Below, piece by piece: positions 1 through 8,718 of a stretch of DNA of 64,000 nucleotides (position 1 is its first letter; every line of letters starts with the position of its first letter). The position numbers and the translations under genes were made by a program. This DNA comes from JAHEFU01 sp041395205 (GTDB lineage: Bacteria; 4484-113; JAFGCY01). The notes under the pieces were generated by a model. That model saw only the letters and a program-made list of their open reading frames with translations, did no database searches and was not told the DNA's origin. The stretch spans positions 992,001 to 1,056,000 of the forward strand of contig JAWLAZ010000001.1 of the NCBI GenBank assembly GCA_041395205.1, read 5' to 3'.

Positions 1-767
1 TCATCATCCTCACGGGAACCACGGGTTCGGGTAAATCCACCACGCTGGCGTCGATGATTGACTACGTCAACAACCGCCGCCCGGTGCACATCCTCACGAT
101 CGAGGACCCGATCGAGTACGTGCTGAAGGACAAGGAAGCGATCATCAACCAGCGCGAGCTGGGCGTTGACACCAACTCCTTCATGGACGCGATCCGCGGC
201 GCGATGCGAGAGGATCCGGACATCATCCTGATCGGTGAGATGCGTGACCGCGAGACGGTCAACGCCACCTTCCAGGCGGCCCTCACCGGCCACCTCGTGC
301 TCTCCACCCTGCACACCCTGAACGTGACCCAGACCATCAGCCGCGTGATCGACTTCTACCCGGAGACGATGCAGAAGCAGGCGCGCCTGATGCTTTCCGA
401 GACCATCAAGTCCATCATCTCGATGCGCCTGCTGCCGATGGTCGGCGGTGGCCGTGTGCCGGCGATGGAGATCATGAAGGTCACGGGCCGCATCAAGGAG
501 TTCATCGAGGACGAGGAGAAGACGGAGCTGATCAAGCTCGCGATGGAGGAAGGCGAGGATGAGGGCATGATCACCTTCGACCGTTACCTGCTGAAGATGT
601 ACCACCTCGGCCAGATCACCTACGAGACCGCACTGGCGGCGGCCTCCAGCCCACACGACTTCAAGCTGCTGGAGCAGCAGAACACGGACTTCTCCGACAA
701 AGTGCTCAACCGCGTCGAGCAGTTCACCGGTACGCGCGGCGACGGTACGCCGAGCGGCGGAATCTGA
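1..767 (+). CDS. pilT: PilT-type twitching motility ATPase, 5' truncated
   Basis: This is the C-terminal two thirds of a type IV pilus retraction ATPase; the gene begins before the window and its codons are in frame from position 3. PilT is a cytoplasmic hexameric motor at the inner-membrane base of the pilus that depolymerises pilin and powers twitching. Visible motifs are a Walker A (GTTGSGKST, positions 18-44), the Asp box with RAMREDPD, a Walker B ending in GEMRDRET, and the His box STLHT. GEMRD rather than GEIRD favours PilT over the assembly ATPase PilB. The tail with a long acidic stretch followed by FDRYLLKMYHLGQI fits PilT C-terminal domains. No pilus partner gene is downstream; a run of repeats and a terminator follow. 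Confidence 0.93.
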   Translation, partial: IILTGTTGSGKSTTLASMIDYVNNRRPVHILTIEDPIEYVLKDKEAIINQRELGVDTNSFMDAIRGAMREDPDIILIGEMRDRETVNATFQAALTGHLVLSTLHTLNVTQTISRVIDFYPETMQKQARLMLSETIKSIISMRLLPMVGGGRVPAMEIMKVTGRIKEFIEDEEKTELIKLAMEEGEDEGMITFDRYLLKMYHLGQITYETALAAASSPHDFKLLEQQNTDFSDKVLNRVEQFTGTRGDGTPSGGI

Positions 768-769
768 TT

Positions 770-1170
770 TTTCCTGCCGTCTCGCGCAAGCGCTCGACGG
801 TCTGCAGCACAGCTCAAAGCGAAGCTTCTCGCTGTCTGCAGGTTACATATTCCGCACAACTGAGCAAAGTCCTGAAACGTTTGCTCACCACCAAGGGCAC
901 GAAGCTCACAGAGCTTTCAATGCCCACGAAGAACGCTTAGTGATCAGCAGATTACTTTGTGCACTTTGAGATCTTGGTGGTGATTTTCCAGCCGCTGACC
1001 AATGATTCGGATTACACAAGGCTCCCCGCAATGGGGAGCCCTTTCTATTTGTCCGCTCGCCCAAGGGCTCGCGGGTCTGGATTCTCCTGCCATCTCGCGT
1101 AAGCGCTCGACGGTCTGCAGCACAGTTCAAAGCGAAGCTTCTCGCTGTCTGCAAGTTACAGATACCGCAC
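770..1170. repeat. Intergenic region with two copies of an 86-90 nt direct repeat
   Basis: The 620-base gap after pilT holds two near-identical copies of one element, at about 770-856 and 1081-1170, both containing CGCTCGACGGTCTGCAGCAC and ending in a TTACA box. Each copy has internal complementarity (TGCAG...ACAG against CTGT.TGCA around AGCGAAGCTTCTCGCT), so the transcript could fold. Diverged relatives occur near 12630-12700 and 20225-20290. Between the copies (856-990) is a degenerate relative of the cacgaag/cacagag repeat family also seen at 6716-7188. No transposase or terminal repeats were seen. Confidence 0.75.
1020..1050 (+). terminator. Rho-independent terminator
   Basis: GGCTCCCC (1020-1027) pairs perfectly with GGGGAGCC (1033-1040) around a 5-nt loop and is followed by the T-rich tail CTTTCTATTT. 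It lies 250 nt after pilT and would end transcription from that side, insulating the DUF3800 gene downstream. Confidence 0.85.
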
Positions 1171-1283
1171 GACGGAGGCCAGGCTGTATGCCTGGCATCT
1201 GCCAAGCCGACGGCTTGATCACGGAGAGCTATGACGCTGCTCATGTAGCGTCATCGGGCTGAACACAATTGCAGCAGATACGT

Positions 1284-1380
1284 TATAATCCGATTGTTAC
1301 GTGGGAAGTCATTCCTGCGTAAAGCTGTACTCAAAGAAGGCAGCACACTCTGTGGCCAAGGTGTTTACACCCTGGCCACA
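1284..1380 (+). promoter_or_regulatory. TATAAT box and long hairpin upstream of the DUF3800 gene
   Basis: A perfect TATAAT lies at 1284-1289, about 100 nt before the start codon, without a convincing -35 box. Positions 1351-1380 form an inverted repeat: TGTGGCCA (1351-1358) pairs with TGGCCACA (1373-1380), and GGTGT pairs with ACACC inside it, leaving one A/C mismatch and a tiny loop. It ends 9 nt before the ATG at 1390. It could be an operator, or an RNA hairpin in the leader that masks the ribosome site. Confidence 0.5.
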
Positions 1381-1389
1381 GCTATTTTC

Positions 1390-2223
1390 ATGAAGATTCT
1401 CTACTTAGATGAGTCCGGCTGCACCGGCAAGCTGCTGAGGAACCACCAGTCCGCTGCCACTCCTGTTTTCATCATTTCCGGACTGATCATAGACACAGCC
1501 AGTCTGACAATGCTTGTCTGGGATCTGATTGGATTGAAGAAGCGATTCTTTCCAAAAAGATTCCTGCCACTGAATCATGATCTTGAAATCATCCGGGAAG
1601 AGATCAAGGGTTCTGATCTGCGCAAACTAATCAGAACTGGTGACACAAGGAAGAAAAAGGTGGCACTGGGATTCATGGACGGTGTGCTCCGAATCCTTGA
1701 AAAGCACAATGTCCTGCTGATTGGCAAATGCCTGGCAAAGCAGCCTGAACTTGAGATTGACAGTCACGCCCTGTATACATCGTATGTTCAGGCGCTCTGC
1801 GCGGTTTTCTCCAGATTGCTGGAGGAGTATGATGATGACGGACTGGTGATGCTGGACAGTCGTCGCAAGCAGGTAAACGGGATTGTCGCTCACTCCATAT
1901 TCACGCAGATGTACAGTACCAGAGGTTCCCGGCTGCCCAGGCTGCAGGAGATTCCCGTATTCGGTCACGCCAATGTTCATCCAGGCCTGCAGCTGGCGGA
2001 TCTGGTCTGTTCCGCGATGCTGTTCCCGATGGTGGGACTTTATTCATTCGGCACAGGCAGCCCATCAGTTCATCTTTCGGCAGAGTATTCGGGAATTCTT
2101 ACGCGTTTTGCCGGTCGAATTGACAGGATTCTCTTCAGATATAGGTCCGATACCGGTGCAGTGCGCAGCAGCCTGCAGATTGACGACAGATTCAATGGCA
2201 GGAAGTACTTCGCCTTCAGCTGA
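1390..2223 (+). CDS. DUF3800 domain-containing protein
   Basis: The 277-residue product begins with the DUF3800 signature YLDESG at residues 5-10. It also has the internal acidic motif MLDSRR and the C-terminal HPGLQLADLVCSA, all typical of this family. DUF3800 proteins have an RNase H-like fold, often lie in mobile or defence regions, and have no settled biochemical role. The ATG at 1390 is chosen because it directly precedes the conserved strand; the frame stays open upstream to 1294 but that part is not family-like. Base composition is clearly more A+T-rich than the flanking genes, which suggests recent transfer. It stands alone, with a hairpin just upstream and the sigma factor gene 86 nt downstream. 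Confidence 0.85.
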   Translation: MKILYLDESGCTGKLLRNHQSAATPVFIISGLIIDTASLTMLVWDLIGLKKRFFPKRFLPLNHDLEIIREEIKGSDLRKLIRTGDTRKKKVALGFMDGVLRILEKHNVLLIGKCLAKQPELEIDSHALYTSYVQALCAVFSRLLEEYDDDGLVMLDSRRKQVNGIVAHSIFTQMYSTRGSRLPRLQEIPVFGHANVHPGLQLADLVCSAMLFPMVGLYSFGTGSPSVHLSAEYSGILTRFAGRIDRILFRYRSDTGAVRSSLQIDDRFNGRKYFAFS

Positions 2224-2308
2224 GCAGGTACCAGGTTTCAGTTCCTGTTGGAGAATCCACCCGTCACAATGAACCGCGGGGGTAGTCAGGCAGACCTCTG
2301 TAGCGGTA

Positions 2309-2857
2309 ATGGATAGAAGTCCACAGCAGGTATACAGCGAGCTGCTGGTGCTGCGTTGCCAGCGTGGTGAGCGCGAGGCCTTCGCACAGCTCGTTGAGCT
2401 GTGGCAGTCGCGGCTGCTGGGCCAGGCGATCTCGCTGTGCGGCGAGCGCGAACTGGCACTGGATGTGCTGCAGGACAGCTGGCTGGCAATCGCCCGCGGC
2501 ATTTCCCGCCTGCAGGACCCGGCCAGTTTTCCGGCCTGGAGCTACCGCATCCTGCGCAACAAGGCTGCCGATGCCATCGGCCGGATCAGCCGGGAGCGCG
2601 GACGCAGTGCGGATGCCGACACGGAAGCAAGTGCCGCTGCCCCGGTTGCTGATGACCCGCAGCTGGAAGAGCTGCGCCTGGCGATCCGGCAACTGCCGGA
2701 GGCCGAGCGGGAGCTCCTGCGCCTGCACTACATGGACGGACTGTCCCTTGCCGACATATCCGGAGTCCTGGCAATCCCCGCCGGGACGGTCAAGTCGCGC
2801 CTGTTTGCGGCGCGCATGAAGCTGCGCAGGCAGCTTGAAGGAGCAGAACATGACTGA
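2309..2857 (+). CDS. ECF-type RNA polymerase sigma factor
   Basis: This is a 182-residue sigma-70 family member of ECF size. Region 2 is at about residues 25-80 (LDVLQDSWLAIARG, then FPAWSYRILRNKAADAIGR). Region 4 is at about 120-178, with the helix-turn-helix LSLADISGVLAIPAGTVKSRL. It should direct core RNA polymerase to a small regulon in response to an envelope or environmental signal. Its stop overlaps the next gene by 8 nt, so the pair is translationally coupled and the downstream membrane protein is the candidate partner or anti-sigma factor. No zinc-binding anti-sigma motif is visible there. The start is the ATG at 2309; the upstream Shine-Dalgarno is weak. Confidence 0.9.
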   Translation: MDRSPQQVYSELLVLRCQRGEREAFAQLVELWQSRLLGQAISLCGERELALDVLQDSWLAIARGISRLQDPASFPAWSYRILRNKAADAIGRISRERGRSADADTEASAAAPVADDPQLEELRLAIRQLPEAERELLRLHYMDGLSLADISGVLAIPAGTVKSRLFAARMKLRRQLEGAEHD

Positions 2858-3236
2858 ATTCGATGACAGAATCCGCAAGGCACTCGACGCCGAATACGGC
2901 GCGGAATGGGAGAAGCTCAGCGGGGAGCAGCGCATTGACGAAATGCTGCTGGAAAACTACCGCGGGCGCAACCGCGGCATGAATATCATGATGACCGTCG
3001 TGATGCTCGCCATCTTCGCCGGCTTCGTGTACTGCATCACGCGCTATATGTCTGCCGTGGACACGAAGGATGTGATCAGCTGGGCGATGCTCTCCGGCTT
3101 CGCGATGATCGCGATGGGCATGCTCAAGCTCTGGCTCTGGCTGGAGATGGAGCGGCATGCCACGGCACGCGAGATCAAGCGCCTGGAACTGCAGCTGGCG
3201 ATGCTGGCCAGCAGGCTGGCGGACCGGCAGGGCTGA
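2850..3236 (+). CDS. Small membrane protein coupled to the ECF sigma factor (DUF6768-like)
   Basis: The product has 128 residues. It opens with an acidic N-terminus starting MTEFDDRIRKALDAE, then has a helical region and two hydrophobic segments at about residues 48-66 and 79-100. It ends in a basic, coiled-coil-like tail (EIKRLELQLAMLASRL). The start at 2850 is set by AAGGAG 7 nt upstream. The layout, a soluble N-terminus, two membrane helices and a helical tail beside an ECF sigma gene, resembles the DUF6768 family as I recall it, though the name needs a profile search. By position it may hold the sigma factor at the membrane or be its target, but no anti-sigma domain can be identified. Confidence 0.7.
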   Translation: MTEFDDRIRKALDAEYGAEWEKLSGEQRIDEMLLENYRGRNRGMNIMMTVVMLAIFAGFVYCITRYMSAVDTKDVISWAMLSGFAMIAMGMLKLWLWLEMERHATAREIKRLELQLAMLASRLADRQG

Positions 3237-3317
3237 ACGATACTCCAGCCCGGCCTGCGGATCCGGCAGTTTCCGGAAAATTCCGCCCTCCTTGAGAATA
3301 ATCAGCGGCGCAGTGCA

Positions 3318-3336
3318 ATATATCAATCTGATATAT
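3318..3336. promoter_or_regulatory. Palindromic operator overlapping the padR start codon
   Basis: ATATATCA (3318-3325) and TGATATAT (3329-3336) form a perfect 8-bp inverted repeat around ATC, and the right arm includes the first two bases of the padR ATG. PadR regulators commonly bind AT-rich inverted repeats in their own promoters, so this is the likely autoregulatory site for the exporter operon. Its position would block either transcription or translation initiation. Confidence 0.7.
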
Positions 3337-3862
3337 GTTGGAACTGGCCGCACTTGGGGCACTCCTGCGTGAGCCGATGCATGGCTATGCGCTCCGGGAA
3401 TGGCTCGAGCACTACATGGGAACCGCGCTGAGCGCCAACTTCGGCGCGATCTACCCGCTGCTCAGACGTCTGACGGAGCGCGGGCTGATCCGCCGGAGCG
3501 GCAGCGGCGGGCGGCGCACGGTCTACGAAATCACCGATGCCGGACGTGAGTACTGGCTGGAGCTGATGACGGAGGAAGCCAACGACAGCTGGGTCAATGC
3601 CCAGGCGCGCTTCATGACCCGCATGTGGTTCAGCGACCGCCTCGCTCCGGCCCAGCGCCGCCAGCTGATCATGAGCCGCATCGCAGCCCTGCGTGAGCGG
3701 ATGAACTACAGCTTCGACAAGGCCACCCTGCCCGTGCAGCAGAGCATGCGCGGCTATGTGCAGCGCAAGCTGGCACTCGAACTGGACTGGCTCGAGGAGC
3801 TGCTGGCGGAGACGGACGCGCAGCTGGAAGCGGAAGACAAGGGAGAGCAGGATGAGCAATGA
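3335..3862 (+). CDS. PadR family transcriptional regulator
   Basis: The 175-residue protein has a PadR winged helix at residues 1-75 (LELAALGALL, MHGYALREWLEHY, NFGAIYPLLRRLTERGLI, then the beta-wing with GRRTVYEIT) followed by a helical C-terminal dimerisation domain like that of PadR subfamily 2 (Vir_act_alpha_C type). It probably represses the adaptor and exporter genes that follow and is relieved by a small hydrophobic ligand. Its last codons overlap the adaptor gene by 11 nt. The ATG lies inside a 19-bp palindrome, so the message is nearly leaderless and autoregulation is likely. Confidence 0.9.
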   Translation: MLELAALGALLREPMHGYALREWLEHYMGTALSANFGAIYPLLRRLTERGLIRRSGSGGRRTVYEITDAGREYWLELMTEEANDSWVNAQARFMTRMWFSDRLAPAQRRQLIMSRIAALRERMNYSFDKATLPVQQSMRGYVQRKLALELDWLEELLAETDAQLEAEDKGEQDEQ

Positions 3863-5123
3863 AGCCAGGCAGGCGCAGCCGCAGGCGGCAAATGGCAATG
3901 GCAGGGGCCGGCCCGCGCCGCTGAGAATCGTGCTGCCGCTGCTGATCGTCGGCGCAGTGCTGTTCTACGGCTGGAAATGGTGGCAGCACCAGCAGCTGTA
4001 CGTCACGACTGACAACGCCCAGATCAATACGAACGTGCTGCCCGTCGGCAGCCAGCTCAGCGGCCAGGTGCTGGAGGTGCTCGTCGGCGAGAATGACGAG
4101 GTCACGGAAGGCCAGCTGCTTGTGCGGCTGGACCCGGCCGCGTTCGAGATCCGCCTGCAGCAGGCCGAGGCCCAGCTGCATGTGGCCCGGCAGCAGTCCG
4201 CAGCCGCCGAGGCGCTGATCGCTGTCAGCGCTGCCCAGGCCGGAGCACTGGACAGCACGGCGGATGGTGCCGAGCAGCAGGCCAGTGCCTCGATCAGTGG
4301 GGCAAAGGCCACGCTGGAACAGGCCACCGCCGCACGTGATGCAGGCGAGGCGCGCATCCGCGAACTGCAGGCCGCGCTGGACCAGGCGCAGACGCATCTG
4401 GGACGGCTGGACAGCCTCTATGCCGCCAGCATCATCCCGCGCCAGCAGCTTGACGACGCCATCGCCGCCCGGGAAACCGCGCAGGCCCGGCTGGATGCCG
4501 CGCAGGATGAGCTGCAGAGCGCCGAGGGACGGATCGCCCAGGCCCAGGCCGGGATCGAACAGGCCACGGCCCTGCAGGCTGGCAGTGAGGGCGGACGGCG
4601 TTCCGCACTGGCGGCACGGCGCCAGGTGGGCTACAACGAGGCACAGTACGAAACCGCGCTGGCAACGGTCGAGGTGCAGGAGGCGGCGGTCGCCCAGGCC
4701 AGGCTGGACCTGGCGCACTGCGAGATCCGGGCCGTGCGCAGCGGCCGCATCGGGCGGCGCAATGTCGAAGCCGGGCAGCAGGTCAGCCCGGGCCAGAACC
4801 TGCTGGCAATCGTTCCGGATGAGATCTGGATCGAGGCCAACTTCAAGGAGACCCAGATGAGCCGGCTGCATCCGCAGCAGGCGGCAGAGATCGAGATTGA
4901 CGCCCTGCCGGGCCTGAAGCTCAGCGGCACCGTTGACAGCTTCTCCCCCGCCAGCGGTGCGACCTTCAGCCTGATCCCGCCGGAGAATGCCACCGGCAAC
5001 TTCACCAAGGTCGTGCAGCGCATCCCCGTGCGCATCCGGCTCGATGACGACGCGATTGACGACACTGCCAGGCGGATGCTGGCACCGGGCATGTCCGTCG
5101 TGGTGCATGTGCGCGCGGGCTGA
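3852..5123 (+). CDS. HlyD/EmrA-type membrane fusion protein
   Basis: This 423-residue periplasmic adaptor belongs to an MFS tripartite efflux pump. An N-terminal membrane helix is at about residues 22-42. It is followed by the EmrA-type strand YVTTDNAQINTNV and a lipoyl half-motif, then a long Gln/Ala-rich coiled-coil hairpin of about residues 95-290. After that come the second lipoyl half (IRAVRSGRIGRRNVEAGQQV) and a beta-barrel with IWIEANFKETQM. The start at 3852 follows GGGAGAGCAGG. It overlaps padR by 11 nt and the exporter gene by 1 nt (TGATG), giving one operon. No TolC-like outer-membrane gene is nearby, so the pump must borrow one encoded elsewhere. Confidence 0.92.
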   Translation: MSNEARQAQPQAANGNGRGRPAPLRIVLPLLIVGAVLFYGWKWWQHQQLYVTTDNAQINTNVLPVGSQLSGQVLEVLVGENDEVTEGQLLVRLDPAAFEIRLQQAEAQLHVARQQSAAAEALIAVSAAQAGALDSTADGAEQQASASISGAKATLEQATAARDAGEARIRELQAALDQAQTHLGRLDSLYAASIIPRQQLDDAIAARETAQARLDAAQDELQSAEGRIAQAQAGIEQATALQAGSEGGRRSALAARRQVGYNEAQYETALATVEVQEAAVAQARLDLAHCEIRAVRSGRIGRRNVEAGQQVSPGQNLLAIVPDEIWIEANFKETQMSRLHPQQAAEIEIDALPGLKLSGTVDSFSPASGATFSLIPPENATGNFTKVVQRIPVRIRLDDDAIDDTARRMLAPGMSVVVHVRAG

Positions 5124-6715
5124 TGGCAACGATCGCAGGCGGCTCGCATGCACAGCGCATCCGCGAGAGTGAATGGTACAAGTGGGCGGTGGCGCTGACG
5201 GTCTCGCTCGGCGCGCTCATGGAAGTGATCGACGTCAGCATCGTCAACGTGGCCCTGCCCTCCATGCAGAGCAGCATGGGCGCCACGCTCAGCCAGATCG
5301 GCTGGGTGATCACCGGCTACGCGATGGCCAACGTAGTCATCATTCCGCTGGGGGCCTGGCTCTCCGAGCGCTTCGGGCAGCGCAACTACTACCTGTTCAC
5401 GCTCGTGGCCTTCGTTGCCAGCAGCGTACTCTGCGGCCTGTCGACATCACTCGGGATGCTCGTGGTCGCGCGCATCCTGCAGGGCCTGTTCGGCGGCGGG
5501 CTGCTGCCGAAGGCGCAGTCGATCCTCTTCGAGACCTTCCCGCCGCACCAGCAGGGCATGGCCCAGGCGCTGTTCGGGATCGGCGTGGTGGTCGGCCCGG
5601 CCTTCGGCCCGACGCTCGGCGGCTACCTGACCGACATGCTGGGCTGGCGCTGGATCTTCTTCATCAACCTGCCGGTCGGGATCCTCGCCGTGCTGATGGC
5701 GCTGCTGTTCGTGCCGGACAAGCCGAGGAAGGCCACGGGGCGGGTTGACCTGCTGGGGATCCTGCTCCTGGCAGCGGGGCTCGGCAGCATGCAGGTGCTG
5801 CTGGAGCAGGGCCGGGAGTATGACTGGTTCCAGAGCGGCTACATCGTGGGCCTGGCGGTGCTCTGCGTCACGGCGCTGTTCGCCTTCGTGCGCCATGAGC
5901 TGCGTGTTGCCAACCCGGCCGTCAACCTGCGCGTGCTGAAGTACCGTCCGCTCTGGGCCGGCAGCCTCTACAGCATCGTGCTCGGCGTCGGCCTGTACGG
6001 CACGACCTTCGTGATCCCGGTCTTCACGCAGAACATCCTGCACTTCACGGCGACCCAGACCGGGGAGCTGATGATCCCCGGCTCGCTGATCATGATCATC
6101 TTCATGCCGCTGGCAGGGATCCTGCTGAGCCGGCTCGATGCACGGATCCTCGTGGGCACCGGCAGCCTGATCCTCGTCGGGATGATCCTCAGGTTGTCAC
6201 ATGTCAACAGTGAGACGGCGGCGCAGTTCTTCTTCTGGCCGCTGATGTGGCGCGGGATGGGCCTGCCGCTGATGTTCATTCCACTGAGCGTTGCCACGCT
6301 CGGCACGATCCCGAAGGATGACGTGAGCAGCGCGGCCGGGCTCTACAACCTCACGCGCCAGATCGGCGGCAGCCTCGGGATCGCCGTGCTGACCTTCATC
6401 CTCGACCGCCGCTTTGAGTTCCACTACCTGCGGCTCTCGGAGAATGTCGGGGCCTATGACCCGGCGGCGCTGCAGTTCCTCGGCGGGATCCAGGGCTTCC
6501 TGCAGGGCCGCGGTTACGACATGCTGCAGAGCCAGACCGCGGCGCTGAAGATCGTCAGCGGGCTGGTGCAGCAGCAGGCGATGGTGCTGTCCTTCGAGGA
6601 TGTCTACCTGTTCGTGGCAGCGCTGTTCGTCTGCGCCCTGCCGCTGCTGCTGATCCTCGGCCGGGGGCATGCCGGCAACCGCAGGAAGGATGCACCGGCC
6701 CCGGCGGGGCATTAG
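5123..6715 (+). CDS. EmrB/QacA-type (DHA2) MFS drug exporter
   Basis: This 530-residue inner-membrane protein has about 14 predicted helices. It carries the DHA2 signatures: IDVSIVNVALPSM in helix 1, the loop 2-3 motif with WLSERFGQR, and antiporter motif C in helix 5 (GIGVVVGPAFGPTLGG), followed by WRWIFFINLPVG. It should export lipophilic drugs, uncouplers or organic acids by proton antiport with the preceding adaptor. Translation is coupled to the adaptor through the TGATG overlap. The C-terminus is basic and short, and the family length is normal. Confidence 0.94.
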   Translation: MATIAGGSHAQRIRESEWYKWAVALTVSLGALMEVIDVSIVNVALPSMQSSMGATLSQIGWVITGYAMANVVIIPLGAWLSERFGQRNYYLFTLVAFVASSVLCGLSTSLGMLVVARILQGLFGGGLLPKAQSILFETFPPHQQGMAQALFGIGVVVGPAFGPTLGGYLTDMLGWRWIFFINLPVGILAVLMALLFVPDKPRKATGRVDLLGILLLAAGLGSMQVLLEQGREYDWFQSGYIVGLAVLCVTALFAFVRHELRVANPAVNLRVLKYRPLWAGSLYSIVLGVGLYGTTFVIPVFTQNILHFTATQTGELMIPGSLIMIIFMPLAGILLSRLDARILVGTGSLILVGMILRLSHVNSETAAQFFFWPLMWRGMGLPLMFIPLSVATLGTIPKDDVSSAAGLYNLTRQIGGSLGIAVLTFILDRRFEFHYLRLSENVGAYDPAALQFLGGIQGFLQGRGYDMLQSQTAALKIVSGLVQQQAMVLSFEDVYLFVAALFVCALPLLLILGRGHAGNRRKDAPAPAGH

Positions 6716-7188
6716 GAGCTACCCGCTTTAGCGGTAGAGGAAGCCCGTGCGTAAGCCGGGCAAGGGACACCATCAACCACAAAGCTCTCAAAGGGCACAA
6801 AGTCTGACAGGGCTCACGAAGCATACTTTGTGACCCTGGAAATTCTTCGTGAACTTTGCGTACTTCGTGGTGAATATTCCCAACTCGCGAGCTCGGCGTG
6901 GAGGCCCGGAGCAATCCGGGCAAGGAGATCGAAGAGGGTTGAACCACAGAGCACACAGAGCTGCACAGAGTATTTGGAATTCTGGCAGCGCCCGCATCCG
7001 CGAGGATACACCAAGTACGCGCGGGCGGTATTGTCAAACACAGAGCCACAGAGGACGCAGAGCTTATTGGCAAAGTATCCCGCCCGCATGCGCGGATGTC
7101 ATCGTGGTCACGCGAACGGTTCTATCTGACGCAGAGCCGCAGAAGCGCGGAGATCTGGCAGCGGGGCCTCCATGCCCCGCGCACCTTG
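6716..7188. repeat. Intergenic cluster of degenerate cacagag-type repeats
   Basis: No gene is supported in this 470-base gap between the exporter and rsr, whose 3' end faces it. It holds several degenerate copies of a repeat built on accaca(a/g)ag, near 6777-6890, 6943-6990, 7043-7075 and 7122-7160. A short GC-rich segment reading gtggaggcccggagcaatccgg separates them. Related copies are at 856-990 and 27168-27500. Short ORFs on both strands have atypical composition and are not believed. Confidence 0.65.
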
Positions 7189-8703
7189 TCACTTTCCGTG
7201 GCTGTCGCGCACGCTCTGCACCCATTCATCGGTGAAGCGCACCGCGTTCACTTCATCCATCAGCACATCCCCGCCCCTGTCGAGCCTGGCGATGGTGTCA
7301 AACACGCCGAAGCTGACACCGGACAGCATCTGGATGCTGCCCGGACGGAACAGGGCCGTGCCGTAGCCTGTCAGGTCAAAGCTGTAGATCCTGAGCGGCC
7401 TGCGCTGCTTCTTCTCGTACTGCGCCGCCGCCTTCTCCGGCTGGATGCCATACCAGCTCTGCATGTCAGTCAACACGATCACGCGCTCGTACTTCCCGCG
7501 CATCACGCCGAAGATCGTGCCCATGTCAGTCCCGCCGCCACGCGCCACATGCCATTCACTGGCGATGCTCAGCGTGGTGTTGCCAAGATCGTACTTCCGG
7601 TAGCGTGCAGTCGTGTCAAAGCTGATCACGTCAGCATCCTGCGACCTGGCGAGGATCGCCGCGAACAGCGATGCATACTCGATCGCCGGGATCTTCATGT
7701 CACCATGCGTCCATGCGGTCATACTGCCGCTTTCGTCGAAGGCCACAAGCGTGCGGCCTTCCAGGCGTGGCACGTTGGCACAGGCCAGGTCGATCGCCCT
7801 GCTCAGGCTCAGCCTGAGCTGACGGTCCTCCAGCTCCCGGTAGGCGCGGTAGATCTGCAGAGGCTGGATCAGGCTGCGCCGCACGGCCTCAGCATCCTCA
7901 ATCCGTTCGCAGAGCCGCTGCTTCAGCTCCGGGGCGGAGGCCAGGATGCCGCGTGCATTCATCACGATTGCGTTGTAGCCCATCCGCTCGAGTTCGGCAT
8001 GCCAGACCTCGCGCTTCAGCTCCGCAGCGGACTCGGCGTTGTCAGCCAGTTGCCCGCTCCTTGTCAGCTTCGCGTCCTGCTTCTGGCTGCGCAGCGTGCC
8101 GTTCACCAGCTTGCGGATCGCTTCCGTCTCGCGCGGGTGCACGAGCCGCATCACGTCCACGAGCGATACGCCCTGGCCCTCTCCGCGGTAGGCACCGAGC
8201 TGGTACTCATCAAACTGTTCGAAGCGCCGGGCGAAGCCGCGCTTGAGCGCATTCGGCAGGGAGTGGCCGTTGCGCTTGCGCCCCTTGCCGCTCTTCCTGG
8301 CAACACCTTCACCGAATTCCGGGCCACCCATGATGCAGGCGATGATCTCGCGCATGTCATCCGGCCGCCTGGCAACGAGGCGGTAGAAGTCGGACAGCCA
8401 CTGCTCACCGGAAGTCCGGCGGCTGAGTTCGGCGGCCAGCAGATGGCTGATGCTGCGCAGACCCATCCTGTGGCGGGTGTACAGTGCGCAGCGCGCGGCG
8501 AACTCCGGGCCGGTTTCCTTCACGAGCCTGCGCACGCGCTGCATCGTTTCATCCGGCGAGCGGTAGAACTGGCGTTGCAGCTTGCTCGTGAGCGCGATGT
8601 CCAGCAGCTCGCGCTGCGGACTGAGGCTGTATGCACGGCCACCCGCAAGGTTATGGGTGTCCGGCTGCTTCGGGGCCTTCCTGCCCCTGCTGAACAGAAC
8701 CAT
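7189..8703 (-). CDS. rsr: Ro 60-kDa ortholog Rsr (TROVE plus von Willebrand A)
   Basis: The 504-residue protein has an N-terminal TROVE HEAT-repeat ring (about residues 15-300, including a stretch with ALKRGFARRFEQFDEYQLG and VSLVDVMRLVHP). A C-terminal vWA domain follows, with a complete metal site: DESGS at 323-327, the Thr of GGGTDM near 392, and the Asp of LTDMQ near 413. Ro proteins bind misfolded RNAs in the ring and Y RNAs on its outer surface; in Deinococcus, Rsr works with PNPase in RNA decay after stress. The ATG at 8703 is chosen because GGGAGAC lies 4 nt upstream, whereas the longer GTG frame at 8775 runs through a conserved RNA structure. Five Y-RNA-like elements precede it on the same strand. 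Confidence 0.93.
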   Translation of the reverse strand: MVLFSRGRKAPKQPDTHNLAGGRAYSLSPQRELLDIALTSKLQRQFYRSPDETMQRVRRLVKETGPEFAARCALYTRHRMGLRSISHLLAAELSRRTSGEQWLSDFYRLVARRPDDMREIIACIMGGPEFGEGVARKSGKGRKRNGHSLPNALKRGFARRFEQFDEYQLGAYRGEGQGVSLVDVMRLVHPRETEAIRKLVNGTLRSQKQDAKLTRSGQLADNAESAAELKREVWHAELERMGYNAIVMNARGILASAPELKQRLCERIEDAEAVRRSLIQPLQIYRAYRELEDRQLRLSLSRAIDLACANVPRLEGRTLVAFDESGSMTAWTHGDMKIPAIEYASLFAAILARSQDADVISFDTTARYRKYDLGNTTLSIASEWHVARGGGTDMGTIFGVMRGKYERVIVLTDMQSWYGIQPEKAAAQYEKKQRRPLRIYSFDLTGYGTALFRPGSIQMLSGVSFGVFDTIARLDRGGDVLMDEVNAVRFTDEWVQSVRDSHGK

Positions 8704-8718
8704 CACTGTCTCCCGTTT

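Noticed and set aside
3669..5153. Minus-strand 494-codon ORF opposite the HlyD gene
   Set aside because: Shadow of a GC-rich gene; the plus strand shows clear adaptor domains.
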